Assembly: GCA_032139905.1 (NCBI GenBank)
Contig: JAQJDB010000006.1
Location: 248,001-312,000 of the forward strand
Source of the DNA: Nitrospira sp. MA-1
GTDB taxonomy: Bacteria > Nitrospirota > Nitrospiria > Nitrospirales > UBA8639
Reading direction: 5' to 3'
DNA length: 64,000 bases
Shown: positions 41,006 to 49,123 of the stretch, piece by piece
How the letters are laid out: each line of letters starts with the position of its first letter
Numbering within the stretch: position 1 is the stretch's first letter
Made by a program: the position numbers and the translations under genes
Notes under the pieces: model-generated
Told to the model about the DNA's origin: nothing
The model's database searches: none
The model's input: the letters and a program-made list of their open reading frames with translations, nothing else

Positions 41006-42175
41006 ATGAATATCTCTGAACTCTCGAAACACGTTCCGGTTTCTTTAGGAGACCGGAGCTACCACGTTCTTATCCAACCGCATATTCTGCCTCAGATTGG
41101 CCGTGTGCTTCAGGATGTTGGATTATCCGGTCAAGTTGCCATTGTGACCAATTCAATCGTCAATGAGCTCTACGGTCGAGTCGTTTTCCGGTCCTTGAAG
41201 CGGTGCGGGTTTTCTCCATTTTTTGTTGTGATTCCCGATGGAGAAAAAGCTAAATCTATGTATTGGCTGTCAAAAATACTGGATGAACTGGTCAGGCAAC
41301 GACTTGAGCGCCAGGAAGTGGTGTTGGCGTTAGGTGGGGGGGTCGTGGGAGATGTGGCTGGATTTGCGGCCTCTGTCTATCTGCGCGGTGTTCCCTTCGT
41401 CCAAGTCCCGACGACATTGGTGGCTCAGGTAGATTCGAGCGTGGGTGGAAAAACAGGGGTCAACCATCCAATAGGAAAAAATTTGGTCGGCGCATTTTAT
41501 CAGCCACGTGTCGTTGTCGTTGATCCGCAGGCGTTGCAATCTCTTCCGAAACGTGAATGGGTCGCAGGTTTAGCGGAGGTGATTAAGTATGGCATGATTG
41601 CCGATCCGAAATTTTTTGAATATTTAGAGCAAAACATAGATGGCTTACGAGAACAAGCAGAGGATGTGATCCCTACCGTCATTCGGCGGTGTTGTGAAAT
41701 TAAAGCCGAAGTTGTGGGTGGAGATGAACGGGAATCGGGGCGCCGCCGAATTTTGAATTATGGCCATACCGTAGGCCATGCACTGGAAACCTGGGGACGC
41801 TATAAAACATGGATTCATGGAGAGGCTGTGGGAATCGGCATGGTGCAGGAAGCCGCAATGGCGCAATTTTTAGGGATGTGTACTAATGAGCTTGTTGAGC
41901 GGCAACGTGATTTGATTCAGGATGTCGGGTTGCCCATTGCTATGCCTTCAATGACATTCATGGATCTCTGGGGGGCCATGCAACATGACAAAAAGGTGGT
42001 AAAGGGCCAAATCAATTGCGTGGTACCCACCTCAATTGGGAATGTCCAAGTTGTGCCCCTTGTTCGGCAACGTATTCGTCAATGGTTCACTGCCAGTCAG
42101 TCCTCCCGCGTGAAACGATTGAAGTCCGTTCCAGAGACATTGAGTCGTCCACGTCTATCCAGGAAACAAAAATAA
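41006..42175 (+). CDS. aroB: 3-dehydroquinate synthase
   Basis: Second shikimate step, DAHP to 3-dehydroquinate, using NAD+ and a divalent metal. The 389 residues include the NAD-binding LALGGGVVGDVAGFAASVYLRGV, the VPTTLVAQVDSSVGGKTGVNHP phosphate loop, and metal ligands in EVIKYGMI, LNYGHTVGHALE and WIHGEAVGIGM. A basic C-terminal tail of about 20 residues exceeds the usual end. It adjoins the pil genes as aroK-aroB does in pseudomonads, and ends one base before the next gene. Confidence 0.95.
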   Translation: MNISELSKHVPVSLGDRSYHVLIQPHILPQIGRVLQDVGLSGQVAIVTNSIVNELYGRVVFRSLKRCGFSPFFVVIPDGEKAKSMYWLSKILDELVRQRLERQEVVLALGGGVVGDVAGFAASVYLRGVPFVQVPTTLVAQVDSSVGGKTGVNHPIGKNLVGAFYQPRVVVVDPQALQSLPKREWVAGLAEVIKYGMIADPKFFEYLEQNIDGLREQAEDVIPTVIRRCCEIKAEVVGGDERESGRRRILNYGHTVGHALETWGRYKTWIHGEAVGIGMVQEAAMAQFLGMCTNELVERQRDLIQDVGLPIAMPSMTFMDLWGAMQHDKKVVKGQINCVVPTSIGNVQVVPLVRQRIRQWFTASQSSRVKRLKSVPETLSRPRLSRKQK

Positions 42176-42176
42176 C

Positions 42177-43430
42177 ATGGCTCATGTCCGTCCTTCGACC
42201 ATAGAAGACCTGAAGCACCTCGTTCGGGAACGGAGCCGTGAAGTGCAGATTCTTCACCGAATCAGCGAATCCATAAGTGGTTCTTTGGAGCTGGAAACAG
42301 TATTAAAGCAAATAGTGGAGGTGGTTGTTGAAGTGACGAAGGGGGATGCCTGTCTGTTGTATTTGATCTCTGAAACAACAGACGAACTTATTCTGCGTGC
42401 ATCAAAAAATCCTCATCCCCGGCTCATCGGGCGGATATCTATTGGTCTGGGTGAAGGGATTACCGGATGGGTGGCACGAGAAAAAGTTCCAGTGGTGATT
42501 TCCCGCAATGCAAGTGATGACGCCAGATTTAAGTTTTTTCATCGTCTGCCGGAAGATCGTTTTCAGGCGTTTGTGTCAGTTCCCATCACAAGTAAGGGGA
42601 GAATGATCGGAGTCATCAATGTTCAGCATAAGCGGCCGAAACGGTATGCCGAAGAAACGCTAGCCCTCTTACTGACCATTGCTAATCAAGTCGGCGGAGC
42701 CATTGCCAATGCCAGATTGTATGATGATATGCGGCAAAAAGCGCGCCGGCTTGAAACTCTTTCCCAAGTGTCGGAAACTGTGGCGTCTAATCGACTGATA
42801 GAGGATGTGCTGCAATTAATTGTGACTATGACCGCTCAGCTGATGAATTCAAAGATCTGCTCGATCATGCTGGTCGACCAGGCTTCTGGGGAACTTCGCA
42901 TTGCTGCCACTCAAAGTCTGAGCGATGCGTACCGGCGGAAGCCACCCTTGAAGGTTGGGCAGAGCATGAGTGGTCGGGCTGTGCAGGATCACCATCCGGT
43001 GTATGTCTCGGATGTAAAGGCGGAAGAGGGATATTTTTATCGGGATTTGGCGAAACAGGAAGGATTGCATTCTTTATTGTCCATCCCCATGCTCATGAAA
43101 GAAAATCCGATTGGGGTGATAAATGTATACACTTCCAGTTACCATGCGTTTTCAGATGAAGAAGTGATCACGCTTCAAGCCATTGCGAATCAATCCGCCG
43201 TCGCCATAGAGCACACTCGGCTTATGGAAAAATCGTTTGAGATGCAGGAGGCCCTGGAAGTGCGAAAATTGGTAGAGCGTGCTAAGGGATTTTTAATGGC
43301 GTCTAGGGGATTGTCAGAACCTGAAGCGTTTCGTCTTATGCAACGACAAAGCATGAATCTTCGAAAATCCATGAGAGAAATTGCAGATGCGATTATCCTC
43401 GCGGAGGAACTTCAACGGGCGACTCAGTAG
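42177..43430 (+). CDS. GAF-GAF-ANTAR transcription antitermination regulator
   Basis: Likely cytoplasmic RNA-binding antiterminator of 417 residues. A short coiled coil at the N-terminus is followed by GAF 1 (about 28-175, with GLGEGITGWVAREKVPVVI and FVSVPITSKGRMIGVINVQHK) and GAF 2 (about 195-350, with GQSMSGRAVQDHHPVYVSDVK and LSIPMLMKENPIGVINVYTS). The C-terminus is an ANTAR domain (about 352-412; RKLVERAKGFLMASRGLSEPEAFRLMQRQSM), a three-helix unit known to bind dual hexaloop RNA hairpins. GAF domains often bind small ligands or sense redox state; the ligand is unknown. It starts one base after aroB and lies immediately upstream of the nadE leader, which carries the expected ANTAR target. 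Confidence 0.92.
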   Translation: MAHVRPSTIEDLKHLVRERSREVQILHRISESISGSLELETVLKQIVEVVVEVTKGDACLLYLISETTDELILRASKNPHPRLIGRISIGLGEGITGWVAREKVPVVISRNASDDARFKFFHRLPEDRFQAFVSVPITSKGRMIGVINVQHKRPKRYAEETLALLLTIANQVGGAIANARLYDDMRQKARRLETLSQVSETVASNRLIEDVLQLIVTMTAQLMNSKICSIMLVDQASGELRIAATQSLSDAYRRKPPLKVGQSMSGRAVQDHHPVYVSDVKAEEGYFYRDLAKQEGLHSLLSIPMLMKENPIGVINVYTSSYHAFSDEEVITLQAIANQSAVAIEHTRLMEKSFEMQEALEVRKLVERAKGFLMASRGLSEPEAFRLMQRQSMNLRKSMREIADAIILAEELQRATQ

Positions 43431-43480
43431 GCATCCCTAGGACGATTCATCATGGACATAGGAATTTGAGGAAAGGTTTT

Positions 43481-43509
43481 TTGAACGGACTCTTCATCAC
43501 TTGTATAAT
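43481..43509 (+). promoter_or_regulatory. Sigma70 promoter for nadE-glnD
   Basis: -35 TTGAAC (43481-43486, 5 of 6), a 17-base spacer, and a perfect -10 TATAAT (43504-43509). The predicted start point is near 43516, so the transcript would begin almost exactly at the first leader hairpin. Confidence 0.85.
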
Positions 43510-43516
43510 ACGCTGA

Positions 43517-43570
43517 AGGGCGACAACGACGTCTTCCTGTATATGTTAGCTCAAAGGACAATGGCGTCCT
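43517..43570 (+). promoter_or_regulatory. Putative ANTAR-binding dual hexaloop RNA motif
   Basis: Hairpin P1 spans 43517-43538. AGGG and GAC pair with GTC and TCCT around one C/T mismatch, closing loop AACGAC. Hairpin P2 spans 43555-43570. AGGAC pairs with GTCCT, closing loop AATGGC. Both loops have six bases with A at position 1 and G at position 4, the published ANTAR signature. A 16-base linker separates them. The P2 3' strand (43566-43570) is also part of the terminator 5' strand, so P2 and the terminator cannot form together. Confidence 0.8.
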
Positions 43571-43601
43571 CGGTTCCGCTGGGACAGAGGACGTTTTTTT
43601 T
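43565..43601 (+). terminator. Leader intrinsic terminator upstream of nadE (attenuator)
   Basis: CGTCCTC (43565-43571) pairs with GAGGACG (43587-43593). Inside it GTTCC (43573-43577) pairs with GGGAC (43581-43585) around loop GCT, followed by eight T residues (43594-43601). It is a strong rho-independent terminator that ends three bases before the nadE ATG. It also contains the only Shine-Dalgarno-like GAGG, so it may block translation as well as transcription. Confidence 0.88.
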
Positions 43602-43604
43602 ATC

Positions 43605-45395
43605 ATGATGCTTCGATTAGCAATGGTGCAGATGAATGCGGTCGTTGGGGATCTAGAGGGGAACACGCGCACCATTTGCGGATGGATTCGCGAGGCCAAA
43701 AAAGCCAAAGCGGATGTGGTGGTCTTTCCGGAATTGGCGGTGTGTGGATATCCTCCAGAAGATCTTCTCCTCATGCCCCAGTTTCTATTTAATATAAGTC
43801 GGATGCGGGACCGTATTGCCAAGGTCACGAAGGGGATTATGGCCGTAGTGGGAAGCGTAATCGAATCTGATCGTCCTGCTCAACATTCCATCCTGGGCTC
43901 CGGGCTTGATCGAAGGAAGCCCTTAAATGCGGCGTGGGTTTTGGTCGATGGACAGGTGAAAAGATCATATGCCAAATCAAAGTTGCCCAATTATGGAGTG
44001 TTTGATGAAGAACGGTATTTTCAACCGGGACGAACCAGTCCGGTCTACTGCCTGGGCCCGTTACGTATCGGAATCAATATTTGTGAGGATATATGGTTTG
44101 CCAATGGTCCGGCCAGCCAGCAGGCAGCGTATGGCGGTGCTCAGCTTATCCTAAACATCAATGCTTCTCCTTATCACATTGGGAAAACCCAAAGTCGTGA
44201 ACACATGTTGGCGGTTCGGGCTAAGGCTAACAATGTAATGGTTAGTTATACCAATATGGTTGGAGGCCAGGATGAATTGGTCTTTGATGGGAATAGTCTC
44301 GTCATGGATTCCACCGGTCGAATACTTGCGCGGGCAAAAGCCTTTAAAGAAGATTTCTTGCTTACCGACCTCAATATTCCGTCAATACGAAAGGGGAAAT
44401 TCAAAAGGTCTGGAAAAGAACCTGAATTCGATGCCGATGAGGTTCGGATTCCGATGATTCGCATGGGATGGACACCAACGTGGCCGAAGTCTGGAGTTCC
44501 AAGTGTCATAAGGCTCACACCGGTAATCGGAGAGATGGAAGAAATCTACCGGGCACTCGTGCTGGGAGTGCAAGATTATGTGAGGAAGAATGCCTTCTCC
44601 AGGGTTCTTGTCGGTATCAGCGGAGGGATTGATTCGGCTTTGACCGCATTGATTGCCCGAGATGCTTTAGGCGCGTCCAATGTCATGGGTGTCATGATGC
44701 CATCCCCCTATACTTCTAAGGAAAGTCGTGAGGATGCTCGCCGGCTAGGGAAAAAATTAGGAATCGATATGCGGAGTCTTTCAATATCAGGCGTATTCAA
44801 GACTTTTCTTCGGGTGTTGGGCAAATCCTTTCACGGCTGTCAGGCTGATACGACAGAAGAAAATCTCCAAGCCCGCATCCGAGGAACCCTGCTGATGGCT
44901 CTTTCCAATAAGTTCGGATACTTAGTGCTGACGACGGGGAATAAAAGCGAAATGAGTGTGGGGTATGCCACACTGTATGGGGATATGGCTGGAGGGTTTG
45001 CCGTTATCAAAGACATTCCCAAAACAAAAGTGTATCAGCTTTCTCGATGGCGAAGCGAGTATAGGGGCTCTTGTTTTGATCGAGTGATTATTCCAGAAAG
45101 AATTCAGGTGCGCGCCCCTTCCGCTGAGTTGAGGCCTGATCAGACAGATCAGGATGCCCTCCCTCCCTATCCGGTGTTAGATGCCATTCTTCAAGCCTAT
45201 GTTGAGGACAATGAGTCAATGAGTAGGATTGTGAAGATGGGCTATGATTCTCATGTTGTCCGAACGGTAATGGGGATGGTAGATCGCAGCGAGTACAAGC
45301 GTCGACAAGCGCCAGTGGGCATTAAAATTACTTCGAGAGCGTTAGGAAAAGATCGGCGGATGCCGATTACGAACCGATATGTTTCGGGAGATTAA
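43605..45395 (+). CDS. nadE: Glutamine-dependent NAD+ synthetase
   Basis: Amidates nicotinate adenine dinucleotide to NAD+ using ammonia from glutamine. The 596 residues combine an N-terminal nitrilase-like glutaminase (about 1-270) with a C-terminal ATP-pyrophosphatase synthetase (about 315-590). The glutaminase Glu is in FPELAVCGYPPEDLL (Glu43), Lys in SKLPNYGVFDE and Cys in GINICEDIWF. The synthetase has the P-loop SGGIDSALTALIA and TTGNKSEMSVGYATLYGDMAGG. Tandem ATG codons at 43605 and 43608 follow the leader terminator directly. glnD follows after 27 bases, so the two genes are likely co-transcribed under the leader. Confidence 0.96.
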   Translation: MMLRLAMVQMNAVVGDLEGNTRTICGWIREAKKAKADVVVFPELAVCGYPPEDLLLMPQFLFNISRMRDRIAKVTKGIMAVVGSVIESDRPAQHSILGSGLDRRKPLNAAWVLVDGQVKRSYAKSKLPNYGVFDEERYFQPGRTSPVYCLGPLRIGINICEDIWFANGPASQQAAYGGAQLILNINASPYHIGKTQSREHMLAVRAKANNVMVSYTNMVGGQDELVFDGNSLVMDSTGRILARAKAFKEDFLLTDLNIPSIRKGKFKRSGKEPEFDADEVRIPMIRMGWTPTWPKSGVPSVIRLTPVIGEMEEIYRALVLGVQDYVRKNAFSRVLVGISGGIDSALTALIARDALGASNVMGVMMPSPYTSKESREDARRLGKKLGIDMRSLSISGVFKTFLRVLGKSFHGCQADTTEENLQARIRGTLLMALSNKFGYLVLTTGNKSEMSVGYATLYGDMAGGFAVIKDIPKTKVYQLSRWRSEYRGSCFDRVIIPERIQVRAPSAELRPDQTDQDALPPYPVLDAILQAYVEDNESMSRIVKMGYDSHVVRTVMGMVDRSEYKRRQAPVGIKITSRALGKDRRMPITNRYVSGD

Positions 45396-45422
45396 CCTGA
45401 ATGCCTGACATGATCAGCTTTA

Positions 45423-48143
45423 GTGGAGTTACCTTCTGTGAGTGAAGACCTTCCTTTGACCCCTCCCGGTTTAACGGAACACAAGGACTCCTATCTGGGG
45501 CTTCACCTTCTCCAGGAACAGCGGGAGTTTCTTCGGCAACGATTAATCGAAGGGGCGATGGGCAGTGAAATCACACAGGCTTTTTCAGATTTTATGGATG
45601 CCTTACTAATCACGCGGTTTCGTGAGGTCATTCAGCAAGGCAATGCCGGTGTACGCGCTGGCTGGCAGCAGTGTTGTTTAGTGGCCATGGGGGGGTATGG
45701 GCGGCGGGAGTTAGCTCCATATTCCGACATCGATGTCATGATTCTCACTCAGGGCAATCAAGGAGAAGTCGCTGAGGCGCTTTCAACCGGAGTTTTTCAC
45801 CGGCTTTGGGATCTTGGGTTTCAAGTTGGGCATAGTGTGCGGTCCCTCGCAGAATGCCTGACGATCGCAGAGGCCGACCTCGCTGCCTGTACCTCACTGA
45901 TGGAAGCACGATTTCTTATTGGCAGTGCTTCAGTGTTTCAGGAATTTCAACGAAAATTCGCACGTCGGATCATCAAGAAGCGAGCGCAACGGTTTGTTCT
46001 CGATAAAATCCAAGAGCGGGAGAGAGAATATGCCAAATTTGGTGAGACGGTATTTATGCTCGAGCCGAATATTAAAAAAAGTAAGGGGGGGCTACGTGAT
46101 CTGCATTTGTTGCAATGGATTGGCCAGGCTCGATATGGGGCGGGGACGATTCAAGAACTCTCGAATCGGGGAATAATTGCTATTCAGGATTATCAGGTTC
46201 TGCAGGATGCACAGGAATTTCTATGGCGAGTTCGGTGTTTTTTACATTTTGAAGCGGGACGGGCTCAAGATATCCTCACGTTTGACGATCAGGTTCGGCT
46301 CTCTGCACTTTGGGGATTTGTGGATCATCCTCATTTGCTGGCCGTTGAGCAATTTATGCAAGTGTATTTCCGTCATACGACCGGATTGTTTGACCGTGGG
46401 CGGCGGTTTCTTGATCAAGCCAGAAAGGGAACTTGGCTTGACCGGGTCCGGCGATGGTGCCCTTCCCCATTAATCGAAGGGCATTTCCGTATTCTAGAAA
46501 ATCGGTTGACAATTCAGACCGATAAATTACTTGAGGTGATGGAAAGCCCCATGTTGCTTCTTAAGTTATTTATGGTCTCTCATCGTCAGGCTGTCCCCAT
46601 CGATTCGTGCATTCTCAATGAATTGTCCCAGCACATGGGAACCCTACCCAATGAACAGTTTCATATCAAATCGGTGAGTGGACTTTTTCGACACATTTTG
46701 TCAACCCCTGGTCGGATAGCTCAAACTCTTGAGGCCATGCATCAGGCCGGTCTACTGGAAAAACTCGTGCCAGCTTTCTCCAGAGTACGTGGCCTCATGC
46801 AGTTCAATCAATATCATAAATACACGGTTGATGAGCACAGTCTGCTCGCAGTGAGGGAAGCGGAGCGCCTCCAGAATCATCAAGGAATAATAGGGGAAGT
46901 CTACCGGAACATCCCTGATAAAGACATCTTGCATTTGGCACTGTTGCTTCATGATTTAGGCAAAGGGCGTCCTGGGGATCATAGTGAAGTCGGCCAGGAG
47001 ATTGCCCACCTAACGGCTGATCGGTTGGATTTGTCTGAGAAGGAACGACAGGCTCTGGCATTCCTGGTTCGCCACCATTTGCAGATGTCTCATACGGCTT
47101 TTCGTCGAGACCTGAACGATCCGAAAACGATTGTCACATTCGCTCGAACTGTGAAAACCGTCGGGATCCTTCAGAAGCTCTTCATTCTGACGATTGCAGA
47201 TATATCAGCGGTGGGACCTGAGGTGATGACGAAATGGAAGGAGTCCCTGTTGGGTGAACTGTATTCCCTGACCTACGCAGAGCTCGCCGGGGACACAGGT
47301 CCATCTAATTCCGGTGATTGGAGTAAGAATATTTCGCCCGAAGCTCGAAATGAACTTATCGGGATTTTAAGGAATTATCGAGGCGAAGGACGTTATCCTG
47401 AATTCGACTGGACGGAACGGGTGAATGCCACACTTCAACAACTTCCCGGTCGGTATGTTCAATCGACACCGGTTGGCCAGATGGCTGCGTATCTTTTAGC
47501 CATTCAATCTCTGCCTGTAAAGTCGACCCAAGTGGAGGCAAGATTCAATCAAACGTTAGGGGTATCGGAGTACGTGCTGATCACGCGGGAACAGACCAAG
47601 CCGGGAATTTTCATGCAAGTGGCGGGAGTATTAGCCACCATGGGATTGCAGGTATTGGAAGCGCAAATTATGACACTCAAGGATGGCACGGTGTGGGATG
47701 TGTTTTCGGTCTACGATTCTGATTATGAAGGGCCGCCATCTGTCGGTCGCCTAGAGGAGGTGGCGAAGGAGATTCAACAGGTCGTGGAGGGAAGGCAATC
47801 AGTGCATCAATTGGTTGAACGACGACGGCGCATGGCCTTTGGCCGTCCCTTTCCAACTGGCCGGCATCCCACGGAAGTCCATATTGATCAGGGGGTATCC
47901 GATGCTTATACGGTGATTGACATCTTTGCCGATGACAAGCAAGGGCTACTCTTTGTGATCGCTAAAACGCTGGTTCAATTGGATCTCTCAATTCATATGG
48001 CGAGAATCGGGACTAGGTTAGATCAGGTGGCTGATGTCTTTTATGTAACCGACTCCCATGGAGAAAAAATTCTTTCCGTTGAAAACTGTGAGCAAATTCA
48101 ACATACTCTTCATGCCGCTGTTGATCAATTTCTGGATGAATAA
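45423..48143 (+). CDS. glnD: Bifunctional uridylyltransferase/uridylyl-removing enzyme GlnD
   Basis: Senses glutamine and modifies or demodifies PII signalling protein. The 906 residues start at GTG 45423. The nucleotidyltransferase domain has GGYGRRELAPYSDIDVM (from about residue 90). The middle region has the GlnD-specific MLEPNIKKSKGGLRDLH. The HD domain has LLHDLGKGRPGDHSEVGQEIA (about residue 508). Two C-terminal ACT domains follow (YVLITREQTKPGIFMQVAGVLA and YTVIDIFADDKQGLLFVIAKTL). All domains are intact. Its location behind nadE and an ANTAR-type leader is unusual and suggests joint nitrogen/NAD control. Confidence 0.96.
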   Translation: MELPSVSEDLPLTPPGLTEHKDSYLGLHLLQEQREFLRQRLIEGAMGSEITQAFSDFMDALLITRFREVIQQGNAGVRAGWQQCCLVAMGGYGRRELAPYSDIDVMILTQGNQGEVAEALSTGVFHRLWDLGFQVGHSVRSLAECLTIAEADLAACTSLMEARFLIGSASVFQEFQRKFARRIIKKRAQRFVLDKIQEREREYAKFGETVFMLEPNIKKSKGGLRDLHLLQWIGQARYGAGTIQELSNRGIIAIQDYQVLQDAQEFLWRVRCFLHFEAGRAQDILTFDDQVRLSALWGFVDHPHLLAVEQFMQVYFRHTTGLFDRGRRFLDQARKGTWLDRVRRWCPSPLIEGHFRILENRLTIQTDKLLEVMESPMLLLKLFMVSHRQAVPIDSCILNELSQHMGTLPNEQFHIKSVSGLFRHILSTPGRIAQTLEAMHQAGLLEKLVPAFSRVRGLMQFNQYHKYTVDEHSLLAVREAERLQNHQGIIGEVYRNIPDKDILHLALLLHDLGKGRPGDHSEVGQEIAHLTADRLDLSEKERQALAFLVRHHLQMSHTAFRRDLNDPKTIVTFARTVKTVGILQKLFILTIADISAVGPEVMTKWKESLLGELYSLTYAELAGDTGPSNSGDWSKNISPEARNELIGILRNYRGEGRYPEFDWTERVNATLQQLPGRYVQSTPVGQMAAYLLAIQSLPVKSTQVEARFNQTLGVSEYVLITREQTKPGIFMQVAGVLATMGLQVLEAQIMTLKDGTVWDVFSVYDSDYEGPPSVGRLEEVAKEIQQVVEGRQSVHQLVERRRRMAFGRPFPTGRHPTEVHIDQGVSDAYTVIDIFADDKQGLLFVIAKTLVQLDLSIHMARIGTRLDQVADVFYVTDSHGEKILSVENCEQIQHTLHAAVDQFLDE

Positions 48144-48205
48144 TGTAGGTGGTTCTTGCGTATCATGCACCATCTACCGGCACGGTGAGTGATGGAAGAG
48201 GGCAT

Positions 48206-48446
48206 TGGTGTAGACTCCGGCTTTTCAGCTAGAAACCAATTTTTGGCCATTAACCATTGCTGCATCTTCAGAAAATTTAAATTCACGGGAGAGGGTTTCG
48301 GAAATTCCCTTATTATTGTCAGGGTTGGATATTAATGCTTGGCGGCACTGCTTGACATCCTCCTCACATTTATCTAGTCGGGCATCAGATTTAGCCTAAT
48401 ATTGAGGTGTTCATCCAATGTTAAGGAAGGGAAATCCGGTAAACAT
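48206..48446 (-). pseudogene. Decayed small lipoprotein gene
   Basis: Reading leftwards from an ATG at 48446, conceptual translation gives MFTGFPFLNIG, a TGA (48413-48411) where a lipobox Cys is expected, TPQY, a TAG (48398-48396) where the relative has Trp, then AKSDARLDKCEEDVKQCRQAL. After a frameshift near 48280 the sequence continues QQWLMAKNWFLAEKPE. The intact protein encoded at 59203-59514 reads CSPELYWAKPDAG, FEQDLRSCREIL and AQCMNSKGWFLAQKP in the same order. The three lesions indicate a dead relative of that lipoprotein gene. Function of the family is unknown. Confidence 0.6.
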
Positions 48447-48736
48447 TCTCTCATGCCGGTAGAAGGGGGTTAAGGAAACCACTCTTGGTGATTAGCGGAA
48501 CAAACAGGTCTAATTGGGCATAGAGAAGCCGTCTCATCCAACAGGTCAGGGGCGTCAGGGAACGTAGCTTTAGTCCAAACCGGTTCTACCCTCCCATAGC
48601 GGTGGGCGATATGGGCAAATAACGGGAGGGGGCGTGTGTAGTTATTGCCCCCCTTCATGGTTACCAGGGTTCTGCCGTGACTTAATGATGTGGTGAACTT
48701 ACGGTATAGGATAAAGCATTTTTGTCCTAGATAGCA
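48447..48736. other. Spacer without a supported gene
   Basis: Open frames here lack ribosome sites and recognisable motifs. With the relic to its left, this stretch between glnD and the zinc-ribbon gene looks like degenerating sequence. Nothing else is seen. Confidence 0.35.
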
Positions 48737-48910
48737 TTAAAGTGTCTGGTGAACGAGGTGGGCATGCCGATGGCTTTTGATTTTTTTGGATTCCTTCATG
48801 GCGGCTAGTGCCTGGGATGTGATTGCAGATCCGCAATTCGTACAACACCAAAAGGCTCCGGTTGGTGCAAGTGTACTGTTCTGGCATTTTGGGCAGCGTT
48901 GAAATGGCAT
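48737..48910 (-). CDS. Small zinc-ribbon protein
   Basis: 57 residues from the ATG at 48910, seven bases after AAAGGA. Two Cys pairs (CPKC at residues 6-9 and CTNC at 23-26) spaced by 13 residues suggest a zinc ribbon. The tail is basic, with KKIKSHRHAH. Function is not recognised; such ribbons occur in stand-alone nucleic-acid or metal-handling proteins. A longer in-frame start at 48943 lacks a ribosome site. Confidence 0.6.
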   Translation of the reverse strand: MPFQRCPKCQNSTLAPTGAFWCCTNCGSAITSQALAAMKESKKIKSHRHAHLVHQTL

Positions 48911-48960
48911 GGTTGGTTCCTTTCTTAAGGCTAATTGTGTCAAAAAGCAGCATCAAAGTA

Positions 48961-49023
48961 AGTAGGGGACCCAGGAGTGCGAATGGGTCCCCTACTAGCT
49001 TGGAGAGGGGAAGAGTCCTCTCC
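48961..49023 (-). terminator. Tandem hairpins between the PIN/TRAM and zinc-ribbon genes
   Basis: AGTAGGGGACCCA (48961-48973) pairs perfectly with TGGGTCCCCTACT (48984-48996), a 13-bp stem. A second stem, GGAGAGG (49002-49008) with CCTCTCC (49017-49023), lies next to it. For leftward transcripts from the PIN/TRAM gene these would act as a terminator, although the following tract (TACTTTGATGCTGCTTTTTG) is only loosely T-rich. A processing or stabilising role is also possible. Confidence 0.5.
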
Positions 49024-49123
49024 GGGGTAGGCGGGCAGTTCGATGAGCGGAGATATCCGGATAAATGAATGTTGAGGACGTTTAACGACACCATGTTTGG
49101 GTGATTTGGTCATTTGTCCATCC

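Noticed and set aside
48470-48658. Leftward 62-residue open frame beside the lipoprotein relic
   Set aside because: No ribosome site and no family pattern; likely chance in decaying sequence.
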